Made by a program: the position numbers and the translations under genes. A stretch of 64,000 nt of DNA from Geoanaerobacter sp964528055 (lineage in GTDB: Bacteria > Desulfobacterota > Desulfuromonadia > Geobacterales > DSM-12255), in NCBI GenBank assembly GCA_964528055.1, contig CAZGQM010000007.1, positions 62,001-126,000 on the forward strand, written 5' to 3'. Shown piece after piece: positions 27,985 to 37,334 of this stretch. Below the pieces are notes generated by a model. It was given only the letters and a program-made list of their open reading frames with translations. It did not search any database and was not told where the DNA came from. Positions within the stretch are counted from its first letter, which is position 1; the number at the start of each line of letters is the position of its first letter.

Positions 27985-28293
27985 CTAGAGCAGCTGTACC
28001 TCGCTCACCCTCACTATCAGCATATCCTGACGAAAACGGGCAGAAAGCTCTTCGCGATAGGAGCGCCACCACTGCCTGTCAAGCAGTTCGCTCATGACCT
28101 CGTAAATGACGATGTCATCATGCACGGTCGTACCGGGTGGCTCCTTCCAGAGCCCCTCTGCCGGGGAACGGACATAGGCGGTGATGCCGCCGAAGCGCTC
28201 CGCCAACTCGTCCCGCACCCGGGCGTATTCGTTCAGCGGAAACGGGTTACTGGCATTGTCGTAGACGGGGAGCAGGATCTGAACGAGATGCAT
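27985..28293 (-). CDS. Conserved-type hypothetical protein
   Basis: 102 residues with alternating strands and helices and no membrane segment. It starts MHLVQILLPVYDN and is rich in acidic residues. I do not recognise a named family. It lies downstream of the cyclic-diphosphoglycerate synthetase-like gene on the same strand, 117 bases apart, so co-transcription is possible. Confidence 0.6.
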   Translation of the reverse strand: MHLVQILLPVYDNASNPFPLNEYARVRDELAERFGGITAYVRSPAEGLWKEPPGTTVHDDIVIYEVMSELLDRQWWRSYREELSARFRQDMLIVRVSEVQLL

Positions 28294-28410
28294 GTATTCG
28301 CCCTCTGCCGGCTCAATTTGCCGGCTTCACTTCGGTGGTCGGATATGAAACGTCACTTTTGCTGGAAACGTCAGAATCTCGTCAGTTAGCCGGATGACAG
28401 GTGTACCTTC

Positions 28411-29742
28411 TCAGTATGCTCTGCTCTGATCGAGAAAATGCACGAACGCCCGGCGCAGCTTCCTTGCCTCGTCTTCGGCAATTCCGTAGGTGACCCGGAG
28501 AAGTGGCTTGTTGATGCAGACGATTCGGGAGAGGTCGATCGGAGTGGCGGCGATCACCAGGTCGCACGGCACAGCGTTGATAGTCTCTTCCAGGTCCTTT
28601 ACCTGTTCAGGGCTGTACCCCATTGCCGGGAGAACCGGGCCGATGTGAGGATACTGCTCAAAGATTTCAGCCACTGTTCCTGCAGCCAAGGGCCTGGGAT
28701 CCACAGGCTCCTTTGCCCCGTATTTGCGGGTTGCTGCAATACCTGCTCCGTACGGCATGTTTCCGTGGGTTATGGTCGGACCATCTTCGACGACAAGAAC
28801 CCGTTGCCCTCGTATCCGTTCACCGTTTTCGACCTCTACCAGCGACTCGGTAAGCAGCAGTTCTGCCTTGGGGTTGGCTCGAAGGGCAGCATTCCTCACT
28901 GTTGTAACACCCTCCGGTTCTGCAGCGTTTACCTTGTTGATTACAATCAGATCGGCCCTGCGAAGGTTCACCTCGCCCGGGAAATAGGATGTTTCGTGGC
29001 CTGGACGGAGCGGATCGGCCACGACGATCTCAAGGTCGGGCCTGAAAAACGGAAAGTCATTGTTCCCGCCGTCCCAAATGATGATCTCTCCCTCTTTTTC
29101 AGCGCGTCTCAGGATCTTCCGGTAGTCCACCCCGGCATACACGATCGCGCCCCGCTCAATCAGGTGCTCGTACTCCTCCCGTTCCTCGATGGTGCAATGG
29201 TAGCGCTCCAGGTCGGAGATCTCTGCAAACCGCTCGACCTCCTGGTCAAGAAGCCTGCCGTACGGCATCGGGTGGCGGACCACCACCGGCTGTCTGCCTC
29301 TCTCCTTCAGGATATCGCAGAAGTAGCGGACCACCTGGCTCTTTCCGCAGCCGGTCCTGACGGCGCTGACGGAGACAACCGGCCGGCAGCTCTTAAGCAT
29401 GGAAGCTTTGGGGCCGATCAGTCGAAAGTCCGCACCGGCGGCAAGGACACGGGAGGCTTTATGCATCAGCTCCTGGTGCGATATATCGCTGTAGGCGAAG
29501 ATCACCTCGTCTGCACCATGGCGTCGTATCAGCTCGACAAGCATCTCTTCGGGGTATATGGCGATGCCGCGGGGGTACAGTTTCCCTGCCAAAGAAGCCG
29601 GGTAGCGGCGATCGCTGATGTAGGGGATCTGGGTTGCGGTAAACGCCACCACCCGGCAGGAAGGGTTGTTGCGGAAGCAGCAGTTGAAATTATGGAAATC
29701 GCGGCCTGCCGCCCCCATGATTATGACCCGTTTTGGCTTCAT
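28411..29742 (-). CDS. Cyclic 2,3-diphosphoglycerate synthetase-like GTPase/kinase
   Basis: 443 residues. An N-terminal Rossmann-like region (VIIMGAAGRDFHNFN) is followed by a P-loop domain with VSAVRTGCGKSQVVRYF and the IIIWDGGNNDFPFF, ADLIVINKVN and GPTITHGNMPYGAG segments. These match the cyclic 2,3-diphosphoglycerate synthetase family of thermophilic methanogens, which also has many bacterial members of unproven activity. The enzymatic role in this mesophile-type genome is therefore uncertain. Confidence 0.75.
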   Translation of the reverse strand: MKPKRVIIMGAAGRDFHNFNCCFRNNPSCRVVAFTATQIPYISDRRYPASLAGKLYPRGIAIYPEEMLVELIRRHGADEVIFAYSDISHQELMHKASRVLAAGADFRLIGPKASMLKSCRPVVSVSAVRTGCGKSQVVRYFCDILKERGRQPVVVRHPMPYGRLLDQEVERFAEISDLERYHCTIEEREEYEHLIERGAIVYAGVDYRKILRRAEKEGEIIIWDGGNNDFPFFRPDLEIVVADPLRPGHETSYFPGEVNLRRADLIVINKVNAAEPEGVTTVRNAALRANPKAELLLTESLVEVENGERIRGQRVLVVEDGPTITHGNMPYGAGIAATRKYGAKEPVDPRPLAAGTVAEIFEQYPHIGPVLPAMGYSPEQVKDLEETINAVPCDLVIAATPIDLSRIVCINKPLLRVTYGIAEDEARKLRRAFVHFLDQSRAY

Positions 29743-29893
29743 GCCCGATGTTCCCTTTTTACCCTGACGTATTCATGTCACAGATTGTACCATACTCTCT
29801 CGAAGAGTCCCGCGAGCCGCGATTGACAATGATGCGTAATGGCGATTTACTTGATTCATACAGATCCCGATTCCTTTTTTCGAGGTGTTCAGG

Positions 29894-30985
29894 ATGTCAC
29901 TGATTCCGAATTATCTGCCACCGGACTTTACACGCCCCGGCCTCTCTGCTGCGCCGCCTGCAAGGGTGGAGGCTGCTCCTGCGGACGGCGTTCTCCCACG
30001 CTCATTTCATGCCACCTCGAACCATCCCGAATATATTCATCTCGGAAACGGCGAGTGGATACTGGCATGCGAGAGCCGGATGGATGCGGTCATGGTGCTG
30101 CGCGGCCGGACTCCGGACCTTGTTGAGCCGAGGCGGGTGAGGCAGGGGGACCTTGTGGTGGTGGGGCGCACTGAGAACGGCGAAGAGGGGATCTATGTCC
30201 ATACCACGGGATTCTCCGCTCCGAGCGATGGATCAACGGAAAAATTTGCCTTCAGAACCCGAGGGACCAGGGAGACCCCCTTTTCCCGTTCCTATGACGA
30301 TCTGTACGATCTCCTTCGTTACGAGCGGGAGCATGGGTACATAGTCTGGGTGCTCGGTCCTGCAGTTGCATTTGATCGCGACAGCCGTGACGCCATGGCG
30401 GGTTTGATCGAGACCGGTTACTGCCATGCCCTGATGGCAGGCAATGCCCTTGCCACCCATGATCTTGAGGCAGCAATCTTCAGGACCGGCCTGGGTCAGG
30501 ATATCTACACCCAGGAACTGGTCCCAAACGGCCACTATCATCATCTCGATGTTATCAACGAGGTTCGAATGAGCGGGTCGATGGCTCAGGCTGTAATCGA
30601 CCTGGGGATTACTGACGGGATAATAAGCGCCTGTCAGCGATTGCAGGTGCCGTATCTGCTTGCAGGTTCCATCCGCGATGACGGCCCGCTCCCCGAAGTG
30701 ATAACCGATATTCGCACCGCGCAGGATGCCATGAGGGTGCATGCGCGGCGAGCGACAACCGTAATTGCCCTGGCTACGCAGCTTCATGCGATTGCATTCG
30801 GCAACATGCTACCCAGTTACCGGGTTCTCGACGACGGAACCGTTCGTCCTGTCTTCTTCTATATTGTCGACATGTCGGAATTCGGCGCAGACAAGCTCGC
30901 CAATCGGGGCTCGGGCCAGGTGCGCCCCATACTGACCAATGTGCAGGACTTCATGTCCAACCTCTGGCATAACCTGCGTCCTTGA
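29894..30985 (+). CDS. Ornithine cyclodeaminase of the TIGR00300 (LOR/SDH) type
   Basis: 363 residues from ATG 29894 with GAGGTG upstream. The segment GSIRDDGPLPEVITDIRTAQ, then RATTVIALATQLHAIAFGNM and LPSYR, is what I know from the LOR/SDH domain family that includes archaeal ornithine cyclodeaminases and the C-terminal part of the arginine-catabolic ArgZ/AgrE proteins. The reaction would be ornithine to proline plus ammonia using NAD. The next gene, putA, oxidises proline, which supports this reading. Confidence 0.7.
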   Translation: MSLIPNYLPPDFTRPGLSAAPPARVEAAPADGVLPRSFHATSNHPEYIHLGNGEWILACESRMDAVMVLRGRTPDLVEPRRVRQGDLVVVGRTENGEEGIYVHTTGFSAPSDGSTEKFAFRTRGTRETPFSRSYDDLYDLLRYEREHGYIVWVLGPAVAFDRDSRDAMAGLIETGYCHALMAGNALATHDLEAAIFRTGLGQDIYTQELVPNGHYHHLDVINEVRMSGSMAQAVIDLGITDGIISACQRLQVPYLLAGSIRDDGPLPEVITDIRTAQDAMRVHARRATTVIALATQLHAIAFGNMLPSYRVLDDGTVRPVFFYIVDMSEFGADKLANRGSGQVRPILTNVQDFMSNLWHNLRP

Positions 30986-31034
30986 CAGGGATCGGCTGAG
31001 ACTCGGGTCTGACAGGCTGCTATGGAGTAAACAG

Positions 31035-34013
31035 ATGGACCAATCCTCGATCAACGACAGGATCATTGCACGCGGCCGTGAGCTTTTTTCTGCCATAAGC
31101 GATGAAAAACCGTCGCTATTCAACTCCGCCAACTGGCTCGGCACGGTCATGGAGTGGGCCATGCGCGATGAACAGTTCAAGGCACGGCTGTTTCGCTTTG
31201 TGGATGTCTTCCCTTCCCTGAAGACACCAGAGCAGTTGACCCGGCATCTGCACGAGTATTTTGAGACCGGTGGGGAGCTGCCGCCGGTCCTTACTGCCGG
31301 AGTAAAGGTTGCCGGACTGTTGGGGACTTTTGGCGGCAATATGCTGGCCAAGGCTGTTTCGGCAAATATCCGCGAGATGGGACGTCAGTTCATCGTAGGA
31401 GAGACCACTGGTGAAGCGGTGCAAAACCTGGGTAGAATTCGTCGCGACGGATTCGCCTTTGCGGTGGATCTGCTCGGTGAGACTACACTTTCCCATGAAG
31501 AGGGGGTACGTTATGCCCAATCCTATCTGGAGTTGATAGACGCTCTGGGTAAGGCAGCCGGGCAATGGAGCCCGCATGGAGGTAGCGTCGGTGCCAGCCG
31601 GCTTGATTGGGGGAGCGCACCGCTGATAAATGTCGCAGTCAAGCCTTCTGCTCTCCACTGTCTGGCTGATCCCCGGGATTTCGAGGGGTCGGTCCAGGCA
31701 CTACTTGAGAGACTGGTGCCTATTGTTGAAGCCATACGAAACGTCAATGGTTTCCTCTGCATAGACATGGAGTCTACCCGGATGAAAGGGATCACCCTTG
31801 AGCTCTATCGGAGGCTCAAGCGTGAGTATCGCGACTACCCCCATCTGGCCGTTGCTCTGCAGTCGTACCTCCGCGATACTGACCAAGATCTGGCCGAACT
31901 GTTGGAATGGGGAGCCAGGGAGAATATTCCGCTGTCCATACGTCTGGTAAAAGGGGCGTACTGGGATTATGAGGTCACAAAGGCCCGCCAGAACGGCTGG
32001 GATCCGCCGGTATGGACCATAAAGGCGGAGTCGGATGCAGCCTTTGAGAGACAGGCCCGCCTGATACTTGAGCATCATCGGCAGTGCCATTTTGCCTGTG
32101 CCAGTCACAACATCCGTTCCATTGCCGCCGTGCTTGAGCATGCCAGGGATCTGGGGGTGCCGCAGGAGCGTTACGAGTTCCAGGTCCTCTACGGTATGGC
32201 CGAGCCGGTACGTCGGGTCCTGCTTCGGGAGGTCGGACAGGTTCGGCTCTATGCTCCCTATGGAGAACTTGTGCCTGGTATGGGCTATCTTGTAAGGCGT
32301 CTTCTGGAGAATACCGCCAATGAGTCGTTTCTTCGCAAGAGTTTTGCCGGAGATTCGGACCTCAGCCTGCTGCTCGAGGAGCCGTCGGTTACTGCTTCAC
32401 GTGAAAGGGAACGAAGTCATGCATCAACATCCGGTCCAGGCGTGGGGGAGCGGTTCCGCAATGAAGCTACAGCCGACTTCACACGCTCCGAACTCAGGGA
32501 CTCATTTGTACTGAATTTAGCCCGGCTTCGCACAAGGGGTGGCGAGATCTATCCGCTTCATATCAACGGGGCAGATCTCCATACCGTCGACATAGCCGAT
32601 TCGCTGAACCCTGCAAATCCGACAGAGTCAGTGGGAAAGGTTTGCCAGGCAGGAATTCAAGAGATTTCAGCTGCTATTGATGCTGCAAGCGCCGCTTTTC
32701 CGGCCTGGCGCGACATGCATTTCCGTGCCAGGGGAGGGTATCTTATTAAGGCTGCTGCTATAGCCAGGGAGCGGATCGTTGAGCTGGCCGCCTGGCAGGT
32801 CCTTGAAATCGGCAAACAGTGGGACCAGGCATATGGCGATGTTGCTGAGGCGATAGATTTTCTGGAATTCTACTCCCGCGAGATGACACGGCTTTCCGAA
32901 CCGCGCAAACTGGGTGATGCCCCGGGCGAGTTAAACAGTCTCTTTTACGAACCGTGCGGTGTGGCTGCAGTCATTGCACCCTGGAACTTTCCGCTGGCCA
33001 TAAGCTGCGGCATGGCGGCTGCTGCGTTGGTTGCCGGAAACTGCGTGGTCTATAAACCCTCTAGCCTGACTCCGATTGTGGGGCGCCAGCTGGCCGAGAT
33101 ATTCATAGCTGCAGGGCTCCCTCCCGGCGTATTCAACTACACTTTTGGCAGGAGCGCCGTTATAGGTGACTACCTCGTTGAACATCCGGAGGTCAGGATC
33201 ATCGCATTCACCGGCTCGGTAGAGGTGGGGCTCCGTATCATGGAGAGCTCCTCGAAGCAGTATGCCGGACAATCGGGCCTCAAAAGGGTGATCTGTGAGA
33301 TGGGCGGGAAGAATGCCGCCATTGTTGACGATGATGCAGATCTCGACGAGGCGATCCCCCAGCTGTTGCAGTCGGCATTCGGTTTCCAGGGGCAGAAATG
33401 CTCTGCCTGTTCAAGGGTTATCGTACTGGATTCTATCTACAGTCAGTTTACGGAGCGGTTCGTGTCCGCTGCAAAGTCCCTGACCATAGGCCCTGCAGAG
33501 AACCCTTCCTACTTCCTTGGGCCGGTGGCAGACCTTGAGCAGCAGCGTAAAATCCTCGGATATATCGAGATCGGAATCAGGGAAGGTACGCTTCTGTACC
33601 GAAGCATCGTACCGGAGGGGGGGTATTATGTCCCGCTTGTGATCCTTGGAGATATCCGGTCTGAGCACCGAGTCGCCCAGGAGGAGATCTTCGGGCCGGT
33701 ACTTTCGATCATGCGCGCCAGGGATTTTACCGATGCGCTCGAAATTGCCAATGGTACCCGATACGCTCTGACCGGCTCGGTCTTCAGTCGAAGCCCTGCC
33801 AACCTGGAACGGGCATCGCGTGAATTCAGGGTAGGGAACCTCTATCTGAATCGGGGCTGTACCGGAGCCCTTGTCGAACGACAGCCCTTCGGCGGTTTCC
33901 GGCTGTCAGGAGGCGGCACAAAGGCAGGGGGGAGCGATTATCTGCTCCATTTCATGAATCCGCGGGTTGTTACGGAAAACACCATGCGCCGAGGTTTTGC
34001 ACCTGCAGAGTGA
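31035..34013 (+). CDS. putA: Bifunctional proline dehydrogenase / 1-pyrroline-5-carboxylate dehydrogenase
   Basis: 992 residues from ATG 31035 (GGAG seven bases upstream; a longer frame begins inside the previous gene). The N-terminal half is a flavin PRODH barrel (RLVKGAYWDYE, then ASHNIRSIAAV and YGMAEPVRR). The C-terminal half is an aldehyde dehydrogenase with APWNFPLAI, FTGSVEVG, EMGGKNAAIV and catalytic Cys in FQGQKCSACSR. It turns proline into glutamate. No DNA-binding N-terminus is present. Confidence 0.93.
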   Translation: MDQSSINDRIIARGRELFSAISDEKPSLFNSANWLGTVMEWAMRDEQFKARLFRFVDVFPSLKTPEQLTRHLHEYFETGGELPPVLTAGVKVAGLLGTFGGNMLAKAVSANIREMGRQFIVGETTGEAVQNLGRIRRDGFAFAVDLLGETTLSHEEGVRYAQSYLELIDALGKAAGQWSPHGGSVGASRLDWGSAPLINVAVKPSALHCLADPRDFEGSVQALLERLVPIVEAIRNVNGFLCIDMESTRMKGITLELYRRLKREYRDYPHLAVALQSYLRDTDQDLAELLEWGARENIPLSIRLVKGAYWDYEVTKARQNGWDPPVWTIKAESDAAFERQARLILEHHRQCHFACASHNIRSIAAVLEHARDLGVPQERYEFQVLYGMAEPVRRVLLREVGQVRLYAPYGELVPGMGYLVRRLLENTANESFLRKSFAGDSDLSLLLEEPSVTASRERERSHASTSGPGVGERFRNEATADFTRSELRDSFVLNLARLRTRGGEIYPLHINGADLHTVDIADSLNPANPTESVGKVCQAGIQEISAAIDAASAAFPAWRDMHFRARGGYLIKAAAIARERIVELAAWQVLEIGKQWDQAYGDVAEAIDFLEFYSREMTRLSEPRKLGDAPGELNSLFYEPCGVAAVIAPWNFPLAISCGMAAAALVAGNCVVYKPSSLTPIVGRQLAEIFIAAGLPPGVFNYTFGRSAVIGDYLVEHPEVRIIAFTGSVEVGLRIMESSSKQYAGQSGLKRVICEMGGKNAAIVDDDADLDEAIPQLLQSAFGFQGQKCSACSRVIVLDSIYSQFTERFVSAAKSLTIGPAENPSYFLGPVADLEQQRKILGYIEIGIREGTLLYRSIVPEGGYYVPLVILGDIRSEHRVAQEEIFGPVLSIMRARDFTDALEIANGTRYALTGSVFSRSPANLERASREFRVGNLYLNRGCTGALVERQPFGGFRLSGGGTKAGGSDYLLHFMNPRVVTENTMRRGFAPAE

Positions 34014-34091
34014 TTCCTGAGGTTAAATTGAATCATCGATGTTCGGCACGGTTTGGCATCCGTCTGACGCGTAAATGGATGGTGATTCCAT

Positions 34092-34120
34092 TTGTACATG
34101 CAGTCGGATTGCCTTATACT
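34092..34120 (+). promoter_or_regulatory. Candidate promoter for the kinase-regulator pair
   Basis: TTGTAC (34092-34097), a 17-base spacer and TATACT (34115-34120). Transcription would begin about 4 bases before the chosen ATG, implying an almost leaderless message, or a later true start. Confidence 0.35.
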
Positions 34121-34130
34121 GCCGCAACTT

Positions 34131-36104
34131 ATGACTTTGAAAACCCTGAACCAAACAGTGCTGGTTGCGCTGATCATCTTGCTACTCCTCATTTGGGGGT
34201 GCAGCGGCAATAGAGATGCAGCACCTCGTGCCCGGCAAGGTCTGATCGATCTCTCCTCGCTGGATATGACCCGCCTTGATCCTGTTCGACTCGACGGAGA
34301 ATGGGAATTCTACTGGAAACAGCTGTTGTCGCCGGAGGATTTCCAAGGGGTGCATCTCCCCGCACCCCCCGCCTTTATTGAACTTCCTAGAGCATGGAAC
34401 GGTTTTACATTCAACAACGCAGAACTTGGTGGAAAGGGATATGCCACCTTCCGCCTGCAGATCCTGCCCGGATCGGGGAAACGCGAGCTGGCGCTGCATC
34501 TCGTTGACCTGAATTCAGCCTACAGGCTCTGGGCTAACGGCCGACTTCTTGTCGAAAACGGTGTTGTCGGCAAGGATCTCTCCGGAGAGACCCCGGGCCA
34601 ATCCATACAGCAGCCCAGGCTCTCCATTGGCGGCCAGCCGGTCGAACTGGTGCTGCAGGTGTCCAATTACCATTATCGTGAGGGGGGGGTCGTCTCTTCC
34701 ATTAAAATTGGGCCTGCAGACAAGCTGGAGGCTGCGCAGCGAAGGGAGTGGGGGCTGGCGCTGTTGTGCATCGGCAGCCTGCTGGTGATGGGGATCTACC
34801 ATATCGCTCTGTTCTGTTTCCGCAGAACCAATATTGCCCCTCTCTATTTCGGCATCTACTCCCTTTTGTGGATGGGATACTTCCTGACCTCCAGTGCAAA
34901 CGGATGGGTTGTTCGTATTTTCTTTGAAACTCTACCCGTGCAATTTATAAACCGAATTGACCTGATCTGTTTTCTGCTCTCTGTCCCGGTCGGTTACAGT
35001 TTTTTCCGGGCACTGTATCCCATGGAATTCTCTCTTCGCCTCCAGCAGGTAATCTGGGTCTTGGCCTCGCTCTATGCAGTTCTCGGAGTTGTTGCCACAA
35101 CCATGATCTTTACCGCACTCATCCCTGCATATTATCTGTTTTCCATGGCGTTGATTCTCTACTGTCTGCTCATGCTGCTCAGGGCAACACAGAGAGGACG
35201 GGACGGTTCGTCCTATATCCTTACCGGCTTCATCGTTTTAGGGTTTTCGGGCATCAATGACATGCTCTGCGATCTGCAGCTGATACGTTCGGTCTATCTG
35301 ATCCACTTAGGTATGTTCATATTCATTCTGTTCCAGGCATGTGCCTTGTCGTTACGTTTCTCCAGGGCCTTCTCGGCGGTAGAGAAGTTGTCCGACGAGC
35401 TGTCTGAGAAGAATCTCTCCTTGGAAGAGGAGATAGCCGAAAGGACCAGGCTGGAGCGTGAGATTGTTAATATCAGCGAGGCTGAACGGAGACGAATCAG
35501 CCACGACCTGCACGACGGGCTCTGCCAGCAGTTGACCGGCGCCAGGCTGCAATTTTCGGTTCTTGAGCGCAAGCTCACCTGCGCAGGCCAACAACAGCCG
35601 GAAATGGCACAACTCTCGACACTGCTAGAGGAGTCGGTTAACCACGCCTATGACCTTTCGCGCGGGCTTTGGCCTTTGGAACATGACCCCCAACATCTCA
35701 ATCCCTCCCTGGAAGAGTTGACCCGGCGCCTGAGTGCATCCAGCGGCATTGACATTGAATTCCGGGAGGAGCGTAGCTGCCTGAACTGTTCCAATGACAG
35801 TGTGACGCAATTGTACCGTATTGCCCAGGAGGCAATCACCAATGCAGTCAAGCATTCCCGGGCAACCCGAATCAAAGTCGAACTTCGATGTGGAGACAGG
35901 AATACGATCTCTCTGGAAGTACGTGATGATGGTGTCGGCCGGAGCGCTGAATCCAAATCCAAAGGTGGACTCGGCATGAGGATCATGGCCCATCGTGCCA
36001 GGATTATCGGAGGCAAACTGACTGTTTCCGATGCTGATGGTGGGGGGACCCTGGTTGCCTGTATCGCTCCCTGTAACACAGATTTTCCGGAGGTTAACAC
36101 CTGA
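34131..36104 (+). CDS. 7TMR-DISM sensor histidine kinase
   Basis: 657 residues from ATG 34131 (the start is uncertain). The N-terminal hydrophobic stretch ends in a lipobox-like LLIWGC. A periplasmic 7TMR-DISMED2-type domain contains DGEWEFYW and LPRAWNGF. About seven membrane helices follow (around 185-415), then a coiled coil. The HisKA_3 box is ERRRISHDLHDG (phospho-His), and the HATPase is YRIAQEAITNAVKHS with DDGVG. This is the NarX/DegS-type output that pairs with LuxR-family regulators such as the next gene. Confidence 0.9.
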   Translation: MTLKTLNQTVLVALIILLLLIWGCSGNRDAAPRARQGLIDLSSLDMTRLDPVRLDGEWEFYWKQLLSPEDFQGVHLPAPPAFIELPRAWNGFTFNNAELGGKGYATFRLQILPGSGKRELALHLVDLNSAYRLWANGRLLVENGVVGKDLSGETPGQSIQQPRLSIGGQPVELVLQVSNYHYREGGVVSSIKIGPADKLEAAQRREWGLALLCIGSLLVMGIYHIALFCFRRTNIAPLYFGIYSLLWMGYFLTSSANGWVVRIFFETLPVQFINRIDLICFLLSVPVGYSFFRALYPMEFSLRLQQVIWVLASLYAVLGVVATTMIFTALIPAYYLFSMALILYCLLMLLRATQRGRDGSSYILTGFIVLGFSGINDMLCDLQLIRSVYLIHLGMFIFILFQACALSLRFSRAFSAVEKLSDELSEKNLSLEEEIAERTRLEREIVNISEAERRRISHDLHDGLCQQLTGARLQFSVLERKLTCAGQQQPEMAQLSTLLEESVNHAYDLSRGLWPLEHDPQHLNPSLEELTRRLSASSGIDIEFREERSCLNCSNDSVTQLYRIAQEAITNAVKHSRATRIKVELRCGDRNTISLEVRDDGVGRSAESKSKGGLGMRIMAHRARIIGGKLTVSDADGGGTLVACIAPCNTDFPEVNT

Positions 36105-36745
36105 TGAAAGAGAGAGCTGGAAAGGAAGCGCGTATATTCCTGATCGATGATCATCCTGCGGTACGGCAGGGTTTGAAGCTGCTCCTTTCGCTGCAATCGC
36201 ACATAGTCTGCGGCGAGGCGGGGAGCATGGGTGAGACCTTTGATCGGATCCGCTCATCAGCTGCTGATGTTGCGCTACTGGACCTCTCCCTTGGTGAGGA
36301 GAGCGGGCTTGATCTCATCCGAGGATTACGCGAGCTGGGCATTAGCGTGCTGGTTTACTCCATGTACGAGGATGCCGATACGATAGAAAAGGCCTTTGCA
36401 GCCGGAGCCAATGGGTATGTATCTAAGCGGGAGGTGGCGGATCGCCTTCTTGGGGCCATCTCCGATCTTCTTGCTGGATGTCGTCACGTCAGTCCGCGGG
36501 CGGCCCAGAGTCTGGCGAACAGGGCACTCTCTTCTCCGGATGAGAATCGGGAATCCCTTCTGAGCGAGCGAGAACGACAGATCCTCTCCAAGCTTGGCCA
36601 AGGTGAATCTAATACGGATATTGCCGCTGCTTTTGCCATCAGTATCCGCACGGTGGAGACATACTTTGCCAGGATCATAGACAAGCTGAACCTGGATGGA
36701 ATGCGGGAACTCAGGCGTTACGCCATTAGGAATAAGACCCCTTAG
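36104..36745 (+). CDS. NarL/LuxR-family response regulator
   Basis: 213 residues. The receiver has the acidic pair IDDH and the phospho-acceptor Asp60 in VALLDLSLGEE. The switch residues SMYED and YVSKRE follow. The C-terminal LuxR helix-turn-helix has SERERQILSKLGQGESNTDI and RTVETY. The start overlaps the kinase stop (TGATG), so the two form a coupled two-component system. The target genes are unknown. Confidence 0.93.
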   Translation: MKERAGKEARIFLIDDHPAVRQGLKLLLSLQSHIVCGEAGSMGETFDRIRSSAADVALLDLSLGEESGLDLIRGLRELGISVLVYSMYEDADTIEKAFAAGANGYVSKREVADRLLGAISDLLAGCRHVSPRAAQSLANRALSSPDENRESLLSERERQILSKLGQGESNTDIAAAFAISIRTVETYFARIIDKLNLDGMRELRRYAIRNKTP

Positions 36746-36997
36746 TTTGCCAGTGCTAACCGCCTTAATGTAGCATGTTCAAACTCCTGGAAATCAGAGT
36801 TGCGTATCTTCCTGTCCGGGGAGTCACCTACAAAAGTTCAGTGATATCCCCTGCATACTTACATCCCGTATTGTTGTACTAGTAGGCATTCTGCGTGAGT
36901 GGTTATACTCAGTACCCTTTATTGCTGCACGCCAGAAATTGTTAATCCACGATCATGCCAAAAATTGTTGTCACTGGTCATTAATTGGAGAGATGTT

Positions 36998-37168
36998 ATG
37001 ATATGTCCGTCATGTAATTCAGAAGTGACCTATCAGCACGGAAGCGGGGGTAAGTTTCATTGCCTCTCATGCGGAACGCTGTTCACTCCGGAGGAAGGAT
37101 CAGCCGGAGTTGCAAATGCGGACCAGATCGGGATGGACACTGAAAGCCTGCAAAGCCGCCATTTCTGA
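36998..37168 (+). CDS. Small zinc-ribbon protein
   Basis: 56 residues from ATG 36998 with GGAGAG at the right distance. CPSC and CLSC, 16 residues apart, form a typical zinc ribbon (MICPSCNSEVTYQHG, then FHCLSCGTLFTPEEG). The rest is short and polar. No function is known. It may be an adaptor or DNA/RNA-binding domain. Confidence 0.6.
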   Translation: MICPSCNSEVTYQHGSGGKFHCLSCGTLFTPEEGSAGVANADQIGMDTESLQSRHF

Positions 37169-37241
37169 CAACGCATCAGTTTCTCAAAAATTTCTCGTCA
37201 GCAACCTTCATTCTTTCAGGGACGACTTCTCCATTGATAAA

Positions 37242-37281
37242 GCAAAAACCCCTTTCGGTGCATACTGGAGGGGGTTTTTGC
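37242..37281. terminator. Bidirectional terminator
   Basis: GCAAAAACCCC pairs with GGGGTTTTTGC around an 18-base loop, between the zinc-ribbon gene and the convergent phospholipase gene. Confidence 0.85.
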
Positions 37282-37334
37282 ATTTATCGATGTCATATTT
37301 ATGGATTCGATACCTAGAATGCAATCCAAGAACA

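Noticed and set aside
28438..29826. A 462-residue frame opposite the cyclic-diphosphoglycerate synthetase gene
   Set aside because: It is antisense to a gene with clear family motifs and shows no domain of its own.
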